Source of the DNA: Candidatus Berkiella cookevillensis
Lineage (GTDB): Bacteria > Pseudomonadota > Gammaproteobacteria > Berkiellales > Berkiellaceae
Length of the DNA stretch: 64,000 nucleotides
Reading direction: 5' to 3'
NCBI RefSeq assembly: GCF_001431315.2
Contig: NZ_LKHV02000001.1
Location: 2,728,001 to 2,792,000, forward strand
Shown: in pieces, positions 58,900-64,000 of the stretch
Layout of the letters: the number at the start of each line of letters is the position of its first letter
Numbering within the stretch: the stretch's first letter is position 1
The notes under the pieces: model-generated
The model's input: the letters and a program-made list of their open reading frames with translations, nothing else
Database searches by the model: none
Told to the model about the DNA's origin: nothing
Made by a program: the position numbers and the translations under genes

Positions 58900-59622
58900 A
58901 TGTTTGGCAAAAAGAAAGGCAGCAATACGGAAAAAAAAATCGTAAATAAAACAGAAGGGAATCAAAATTTTTTAGCTGCCATGCGAATCAACACAATTGA
59001 TGAGATTGCAGACAAGCTAAAAATCAAAGATGAGTATCAGCGTACGCCTTTACATCGCGCCATAGAATGCGAAGTCGATCCTAAATGGATAGCAATAATG
59101 CTTAGCAAAGGTGCAGAGCCTAATGCACAAGATGACAATGGTAATACACCGCTACATTATGCAGCACAAAATGGTGATATGACGACAGTTCAGTTATTGC
59201 TAGATAATCACGCAAATCCGCACATCATCAACACCTACAAAAAAACGCCCTTATGCGACATTAATGCCTTAAACCATGAACATCCTTTAGAACTCTATGA
59301 ATTGCTGCTCAAACATAATTCAAGAGGATGTTTTTGGGAACAAGACAGCTATTTACCTGAAGCCTTGCATAAATCTCTCATTGCGTTGGGCGTAAAATAC
59401 TATGATCCACAGCACATTGAGTTTGATAGCCAGAAAAATTCTTTATTGCATTGGGCATGCTATTACGGCTTAGAAGAAGAGGTGCAAAGCTTAATTGCTA
59501 AAGGTTGTAGGCTCTTTGCAAAGAATATTCAAGCTAAGACGGGTCTAGCCATAGCCACAGAACGAGAGTTTAATACCATCAAAGCTATTTTAAACAGAGC
59601 GATGGCTGCGCCTCCGAAATAG
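58900..59622 (+). CDS. Ankyrin-repeat protein
   Basis: 240 residues. Ankyrin repeats start near residue 47: QRTPLHRAIECEVDPKW, NGNTPLHYAAQNGDMTTVQL, then a looser KKTPLCDINALNHEHP and, after a 40-residue insert, NSLLHWACYYGLEEEVQSLI and TGLAIATEREFNTI. The N-terminal 30 residues are basic and polar with no signal peptide. Ankyrin repeats mediate protein binding and are common in effectors of intracellular bacteria, though many are cytosolic. Coupled to the RMD1 gene. Confidence 0.9.
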   Translation: MFGKKKGSNTEKKIVNKTEGNQNFLAAMRINTIDEIADKLKIKDEYQRTPLHRAIECEVDPKWIAIMLSKGAEPNAQDDNGNTPLHYAAQNGDMTTVQLLLDNHANPHIINTYKKTPLCDINALNHEHPLELYELLLKHNSRGCFWEQDSYLPEALHKSLIALGVKYYDPQHIEFDSQKNSLLHWACYYGLEEEVQSLIAKGCRLFAKNIQAKTGLAIATEREFNTIKAILNRAMAAPPK

Positions 59623-60116
59623 AACGCCCTTCCCTAAAAATAACCTCTCTGTTAAGCACTGATCGTGGCCGTAATGAAATTTTCATGATTTTATAGCCAT
59701 TACTTGCCTTGCATTCTATAAAACAGCAATGAATGCAAAGAATGTGCACATTCAAAAAAATGCAATTTTGTGTTTTTCTGCAATTGACAAATTACTTTTC
59801 TATTTTTAATAAGTTGTGCACAGTCATTTTAGTTAAACAGCATATTTATTTTGCCGGCTAATTTAGTGTAGCCACTCACCTTGAGTGCACGCAACAGAAT
59901 GATATTTATCATATTTTTACAATTTTAATAGCCTAATCTGAATTTTATCTGAAAAGCTAAATAATTAAGTTAAAAAGCTAATAACTTTCTATCCACAAAG
60001 TTATCCACAAGTTATGAAACTAATTTTTCCATTTTTCTGCACATTCTAATGGCCAAATGCTTACAAGAAAACGGGGAAAATACGACTGGGATCTATATAT
60101 AAACGGATAAAATTTA
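59623..60116. other. AT-rich gap with a cluster of DnaA-box-like sites
   Basis: 494 bp without a gene. Four DnaA-box-like 9-mers share the plus orientation: TTGTGCACA at 59814-59822, CTATCCACA at 59989-59997, the perfect TTATCCACA at 60001-60009, and TTCTGCACA at 60035-60043. Very AT-rich tracts lie between the first and second. The composition fits an origin-like or DnaA-titrating site, but no dnaA, gidA or rpmH is near. The promoter of cysQ cannot be here because cysQ is read towards this gap. Confidence 0.4.
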
Positions 60117-60932
60117 CTATTCTGCGAGCAGATCTTGCCAAGCAAAAGTAGTGTCCCCTACCACAACAATAGGGTTTGTTTTGTAACTTAAGCTATTGTT
60201 ATAACGCACAGGTGACAAATCAAAATGGAAGACAGCACCACCCGCCTCTTCGACAATGCATTGCCCAGCGGCATTATCCCACTCACCTGTCTGGGTTGTA
60301 CGCAGAAATAGATCTGCCTGGCCTCTAGCAATTTCACAAAACTTCAGGGCACTGCCTCTACTCACCAGATTATAGGCGGGTAGCTGATTTAATATGGCTT
60401 CTATCCTTGGAACACCATGATGCCGACTGGCAATCACACGCAACGGTTCTTCGACAGGTGTCTTAGCCCGAATGACTTCTCGTCCTTCAGGATGACAATA
60501 ATAGGCGCCCCCTTTTTTCCAAGCGACATAACCTATCTTTAAAGCAGGTGCATAGATCACACCTACAATCGGTTGATGTTGTTCTATCAAGGCAATATTG
60601 ACAGTAAACTCACTATGCCCTTTTACAAATTCTTTCGTGCCATCTAGAGGATCAACACACCAGTAGCTCTGCCAACTCAGTTTTTCTGCTAAAGAATGGG
60701 CTTCACCTTCTTCAGAAAGTATGGGAATTGTTTTATCGTAGACCACATAATGTGCAAGTTGACGCTCTATCACTGCATGAGACGCTATATCCGCTGCTGT
60801 TAAAGGCGAATCATCTTCTTTATATTCTATCTCTAGATCTTTTACTTTTTCATAATAAGGCAATATTGCCTCACCCGCAGCAACTGCCGTTTGATAAACA
60901 TCATGTGCAATTTTTTCTAAGGTATTATTCAT
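60117..60932 (-). CDS. cysQ: 3'(2'),5'-bisphosphate nucleotidase
   Basis: Hydrolyses 3'-phosphoadenosine 5'-phosphate to AMP, relieving its toxicity after sulfate assimilation. 271 residues of the inositol-monophosphatase fold. Metal-site motifs: SEEGE, DPLDGTKEF and WDNAAGQCIVEEAGG are present. It overlaps the nudE stop by four bases (ATGA), so the two are translated together. Confidence 0.95.
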   Translation of the reverse strand: MNNTLEKIAHDVYQTAVAAGEAILPYYEKVKDLEIEYKEDDSPLTAADIASHAVIERQLAHYVVYDKTIPILSEEGEAHSLAEKLSWQSYWCVDPLDGTKEFVKGHSEFTVNIALIEQHQPIVGVIYAPALKIGYVAWKKGGAYYCHPEGREVIRAKTPVEEPLRVIASRHHGVPRIEAILNQLPAYNLVSRGSALKFCEIARGQADLFLRTTQTGEWDNAAGQCIVEEAGGAVFHFDLSPVRYNNSLSYKTNPIVVVGDTTFAWQDLLAE

Positions 60933-61525
60933 GTGCTGTGACTATGTCTCTTTTCAAGATGTGCCTTCACTAAAAATAACGCAGCAATGCTGCGCGCCTC
61001 ATGGAAATCCGATCTGGCCAATAAACCAGAAATATCATGTATAGACCAAGGTATAATGGTGATTGGCTCAGGTTCATCACCTTGCAATGAAGAGGGCGAT
61101 AAATCCTCTGCAAGTACAATATGCATCAAGGTTGCATTATAATTAGGTGATGTTGTCATCGCTTGAATATAGGTCATGCGATTTGATTTAAAACTGATTT
61201 CTTCTTGTAACTCTCGATTGGCTGCCTGGTAACAGTCTTCCCCCATTTCAATGCGTCCTTTAGGGAAACAGAGCGCATATTCATTGACACCTGCTGCATA
61301 CTCTTTCGTAAGCAACAATGTTTCGCTATCTTGCATCGGCACCATCAAAACAACACCAGGTGCCCATTCTTTGAGTCTTTCAAACTCACGCTTTTCACCA
61401 TTGCTGAATTCTAAGCTTACTGCTTCAATTTTAAATAATTGTGTCTGCGCTACCGAGCGAATGCCTGTAATTTTAGGGCCTTGATGCACAACAGCACGTC
61501 TCGCTGCTTCAGAGTCATTCTTCAT
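60929..61525 (-). CDS. nudE: ADP-sugar/ADP-compound hydrolase NudE
   Basis: Nudix hydrolase of 198 residues from the ATG at 61525, which has AAGG four bases upstream; earlier ATG and TTG starts add up to nine residues. Nudix box: G-x5-E-x7-RELQEE within GRIEMGEDCYQAANRELQEE, with the usual final Gly replaced by Ser. The PMQDSETLLLTKEYAAGVNE segment matches NudE. It is next to cysQ and divergent from hslR, a common gammaproteobacterial layout. Confidence 0.92.
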   Translation of the reverse strand: MKNDSEAARRAVVHQGPKITGIRSVAQTQLFKIEAVSLEFSNGEKREFERLKEWAPGVVLMVPMQDSETLLLTKEYAAGVNEYALCFPKGRIEMGEDCYQAANRELQEEISFKSNRMTYIQAMTTSPNYNATLMHIVLAEDLSPSSLQGDEPEPITIIPWSIHDISGLLARSDFHEARSIAALFLVKAHLEKRHSHST

Positions 61526-61621
61526 AAAACCTTGTCTCACATTCATGTGCAAAGACTATAGATTGCCCACATAATACCGTGCATAGTATGATTCAGCCAG
61601 TCTTTAATCTATGCCAGCAAC

Positions 61622-62047
61622 ATGAGTAAAGAAACACATTCTCTGAGCGAACCTCAAAAAGTCCGTTTGGACAAATGGCTTTGGGCAGCACGCTTCTATA
61701 AAACACGCGCGCTCGCTGTCAAGGCCATTCAACAAGGCAGGATACGCTACGAACACCAAAAATCGAATCCATCCCGAATAGTATGCGTCGGCGCACATAT
61801 GACAATTGAAACATCGTTGTATGAAATGTCTATTATTGTGAAGGCGATCTCTGATCTAAGACAAAGCGCCTCTATCGCACAATCCTTGTATCAAGAAACA
61901 CCTGAAAGTGAAGTGCGTAAACAACAAGCACTCGAAGCACGTCAAAAACAAAAATGGATGATGCTCAGCGCACCTGTGCCCAATGGCAAGCCGAACAAGC
62001 ATGATCGACGGGCTATCAAAGCGCTAAAGCGCGAAAGCGAAGAATAA
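61622..62047 (+). CDS. hslR: Heat shock protein 15 (ribosome recycling)
   Basis: 141 residues with an N-terminal S4 RNA-binding domain (VRLDKWLWAARFYKTRALAV, IQQGRIRYE) and a basic helical tail. Hsp15 binds free 50S subunits carrying a nascent chain and helps to recycle them. Divergent from nudE and convergent with the M48-like gene. Length and motifs match the family. Confidence 0.95.
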   Translation: MSKETHSLSEPQKVRLDKWLWAARFYKTRALAVKAIQQGRIRYEHQKSNPSRIVCVGAHMTIETSLYEMSIIVKAISDLRQSASIAQSLYQETPESEVRKQQALEARQKQKWMMLSAPVPNGKPNKHDRRAIKALKRESEE

Positions 62048-62084
62048 AATTGAAGAATAGATGAAAGGGGTCATTGTAATTTTG

Positions 62085-62110
62085 GGCAGAGTGCTAATAG
62101 GCACCCTGCC
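62085..62110. terminator. Imperfect hairpin between convergent genes
   Basis: GGCAG-A-GTGC pairs with GCAC-C-CTGCC around a TAATAG loop, with one A/C mismatch. It lies between the convergent hslR and M48-like genes. No T-run follows on either strand, so it may work weakly or with Rho. Confidence 0.4.
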
Positions 62111-62124
62111 TCATATTCAATTGC

Positions 62125-63549
62125 TTATTTGCGATGCGTGCCTGGACGCTTAGATTTAGTAGCCGTATCTGTGTTGGTCGCATCATTCGCAGCTTTCGTT
62201 TTCGTCTTGCTAGCACCATGCTGATGCAAAACACTTGGTGGTACATGTGTAACATCATTGTCTTCTGCTACTTTGCTTATTTTTGGTTTTAACGCAATTT
62301 GGCCCTCTTTTAATATCGCTTTACCGCGTCCAGCAGGACCAATCACATCATATCGATGTGCAACGGGGATCTGATCGTATAAGGCCTGATTTTTTACCTT
62401 ATCCTTCTCATGTAGATTTTTGACATCTGCATGAGTCTGTGCACTACCTTCACCTGTTAGATCTCTTAAATGCTCTTTTAAGCGTGTTGCACGTGGATTT
62501 TTAGATCCAAGCTCTCTAATATGAAAGCCAAATTCTCTGACAAAACCACCCAAAGCAACCCAAAAAAGATTTGAATCTCGATGATCTTCTGGTAATTCCA
62601 AGTGTGTTTTAACCCAATCCACCACAGGACCGATGATAGTTTTTAAAGGGCCATTATAAGGTGCACGTTGTTTTCTCTTTTTATCATCATTCATTTCTTT
62701 GGTTGTTGGCTTTTTGTAAAGCGTTGGACATACTTTCTGATCGATTGCATGAATATAATCCATACCTCGGCCAATACCAGCCACCACACCGGCTGCTTCA
62801 TATTCATGTGAACGACGCACAGAACGTTCAAAGATAAAGAGGAATTCAAGCGGCCAAGTGATCGTACTCAGCATTTTGCTAAGCCAATTTCCACTTCGTA
62901 AACTTTCCAAGGTTGAAAGTAAATCAATACCCATTCTAACGATGATGTTTGAATTACCACGTTGCAAATAAATTTTTGTCATTTGGGCTGCAATATAAGC
63001 AGCCAAATCACGCTGATTCATGCCTGTTTCATGAGAGTTAAAAACACCAGAAGAAAACAAAATAGCGCTATTCCAGGGATTCATGCCTTCAACTGTTTCT
63101 ATTTCAAAGTGCGGATCGGTATAAGTTAAGAGTCTTGGCATTGGCATGTCTACATGCTTATCGCCATATTTCTGTTTAAAATAAGTATTTAGCTCCATAC
63201 GCACATGATCAACCAGTTTTCTTAAATCGGTTGGATTTTCTTTATCAAAAATAAAGTTTTCGCGTACTTCGCGGGTACTGAACATGAATGTTTGGATTTC
63301 TCGTGCAAAAACAAAGTTAAGCACCGTAAGACCACAAATCGCAAAAAAGGTCTTCGCATAAAAAGGTAAGAAGAGTGCTGCTGTCGCTGTCGCTCCCATC
63401 CATAACCACCAAGCACCACTCACAACCAAAGCGGTTGCTAAGAGCGTAAATAATGTCCCCAACGGTGGCAACAATCCTTTGAGTACCGGAGCACGACCCG
63501 TACTCATTCTTGCCAGCCAAGAAAAATTCAAAGAAGAGAGCTTAAGCAT
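62125..63549 (-). CDS. M48-like membrane protein lacking the HExxH motif
   Basis: 474 residues. Two hydrophobic segments lie near 30-60 and 65-83. The region 135-255 follows the M48 peptidase pattern: MPRLLTYTDP, NSAILFSSGVF, then RDLAAYIAAQMTKIYLQRG where active enzymes have AAVLAHELGH. The two zinc histidines and the catalytic Glu are replaced by Ala, Lys and Gln. The third-ligand region SHEYEAAGV has Ala in place of Asp. A basic cluster KKRKQR (290-295) and a Lys-rich, Thr/Asn-rich tail (KSKRPGTHRK) follow. Likely a pseudo-protease; role unknown. Confidence 0.75.
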   Translation of the reverse strand: MLKLSSLNFSWLARMSTGRAPVLKGLLPPLGTLFTLLATALVVSGAWWLWMGATATAALFLPFYAKTFFAICGLTVLNFVFAREIQTFMFSTREVRENFIFDKENPTDLRKLVDHVRMELNTYFKQKYGDKHVDMPMPRLLTYTDPHFEIETVEGMNPWNSAILFSSGVFNSHETGMNQRDLAAYIAAQMTKIYLQRGNSNIIVRMGIDLLSTLESLRSGNWLSKMLSTITWPLEFLFIFERSVRRSHEYEAAGVVAGIGRGMDYIHAIDQKVCPTLYKKPTTKEMNDDKKRKQRAPYNGPLKTIIGPVVDWVKTHLELPEDHRDSNLFWVALGGFVREFGFHIRELGSKNPRATRLKEHLRDLTGEGSAQTHADVKNLHEKDKVKNQALYDQIPVAHRYDVIGPAGRGKAILKEGQIALKPKISKVAEDNDVTHVPPSVLHQHGASKTKTKAANDATNTDTATKSKRPGTHRK

Positions 63550-63805
63550 CTAAAAACCCTTAATTTGTAGCAATAAGCGACATACGCTATAAGATCCCTA
63601 ACACAGTGTCAATTGTTTACTGTAAAACTAACTATATTTATCTCCTATCCATGAAATCCAGAGCAATTTCAGCAAAAGCATAATTAGTTGCTCAACTATT
63701 CGTTAACAGCGCCGCCAGCAATGATGCGTGTATATAACGAAATCCAACTTGTTCAAGACAAATAAATATTTTATATTGTGAATCACTCTTGTCTTAGCCG
63801 AGCCT

Positions 63806-64000
63806 ATGTTCATGCCATCTAAAATCCCTACGTTGACTATAAATGATGTTATTGCCCTATTTGATCAGGCAAAAAATCAACATGCATTCTTTCAAGCTGA
63901 TCTCATGGTACAGGCGCCCCCTAAACGATTAACTGGCGGTGTGCTCAATGATGTATACAAAGTAGAGACCTCTGCTGGCTCCATTATTATCAAGTGGTAT
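63806..64000 (+). CDS. APH-like phosphotransferase, 5' part
   Basis: The frame from the ATG at 63806 stays open to the window end (65 codons). Residues 42-65 (RLTGGVLNDVYKVETSAG, then SIIIKWY) match the N-lobe start of aminoglycoside phosphotransferase/choline-kinase-like proteins: a glycine-rich turn followed by the ATP-binding lysine. A second in-frame ATG at 63812 is an alternative start. The catalytic loop lies beyond the window, so the substrate cannot be judged. Divergent from the M48-like gene, with 256 bp between starts. Confidence 0.7.
   Translation, partial: MFMPSKIPTLTINDVIALFDQAKNQHAFFQADLMVQAPPKRLTGGVLNDVYKVETSAGSIIIKWY

Noticed and set aside
59623-60116. Chromosomal origin oriC
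   Set aside because: DnaA-box-like sites are present but dnaA, gidA, mioC and rpmH are not; kept only as a finding.

Overview
The window reads as the chromosome of an AT-rich gammaproteobacterium (GC about 38-40% by eye). The gene order damX-aroB-aroK-pilQPONM, the pairs mutY-yggX and nudE-hslR, and the individual proteins point to Legionellales or Coxiellaceae-like relatives. Several proteins look host-directed: a 1729-residue protein with a RhoGAP domain, a 1518-residue helical protein ending in a nuclear-localisation-like motif, an ankyrin protein, a rearranged PP2C phosphatase and a catalytically dead M48-like membrane protein. An intracellular, perhaps intranuclear, lifestyle (Berkiella-like) is therefore an inference. 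No secretion-system genes lie in the window, so export of these proteins is unproven.

Layout. 1-4.3 kb: tdk, a 250-bp REPIN-like palindromic element, rpmB-rpmG with promoter and terminator, an acyl-CoA desaturase, an unknown membrane-anchored protein and a ferredoxin. 4.3-9.4 kb: a compact set of an ATP-grasp ligase, a divergent second copy lacking its catalytic residues, an aminotransferase and two tandem TylF-like methyltransferases. This resembles a small biosynthetic locus that I do not recognise. 9.4-11.2 kb: coaD and hemE. 11.4-22.4 kb: damX, aroB, aroK and pilQPONM on the minus strand, then mrcA (PBP1A) divergently. 22.4-27 kb: the 1518-residue protein. 27-31.3 kb: a RAYT transposase between short repeats, malate dehydrogenase, malic enzyme and rpmE. 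31.5-35.5 kb: small unknown genes, a TA-flanked MITE, a PEP-CTERM protein, uppP and pnuC. 35.5-41.7 kb: a GGDEF/EAL protein, a leucine-dehydrogenase-type enzyme, a DMT exporter and a methyltransferase. 41.7-50 kb: the RhoGAP giant, typA and the permuted PP2C. 50-57.1 kb: glutaredoxin, an ABC exporter pair, trmB, AsmA-like, mutY, yggX and DUF486. 57.2-64 kb: a small unknown gene, tRNA-Phe, an RMD1-ankyrin pair, a DnaA-box-containing gap, cysQ-nudE, hslR, the M48-like protein and the start of an APH-like kinase.

How the genes fit together. Housekeeping dominates: type IV pilus assembly, shikimate, peptidoglycan (mrcA, uppP), haem and CoA steps, and malate/pyruvate and amino-acid catabolism (mdh, malic enzyme, leucine dehydrogenase), consistent with an amino-acid-fed organism. 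Between these blocks sit repeats of at least four families. Two are notable. One is a pair of about 130-150-bp elements whose nested stems differ in sequence but keep pairing, each lying on the stop codon of a minus-strand gene. The other is a set of GTAG-prefixed REP hairpins in the same window as a RAYT transposase.

The best candidates for undescribed biology are the ATP-grasp/pseudo-ATP-grasp locus, the apparent circular permutation in the PP2C protein, the RhoGAP/P-loop giant, and the covarying 3'-end elements.
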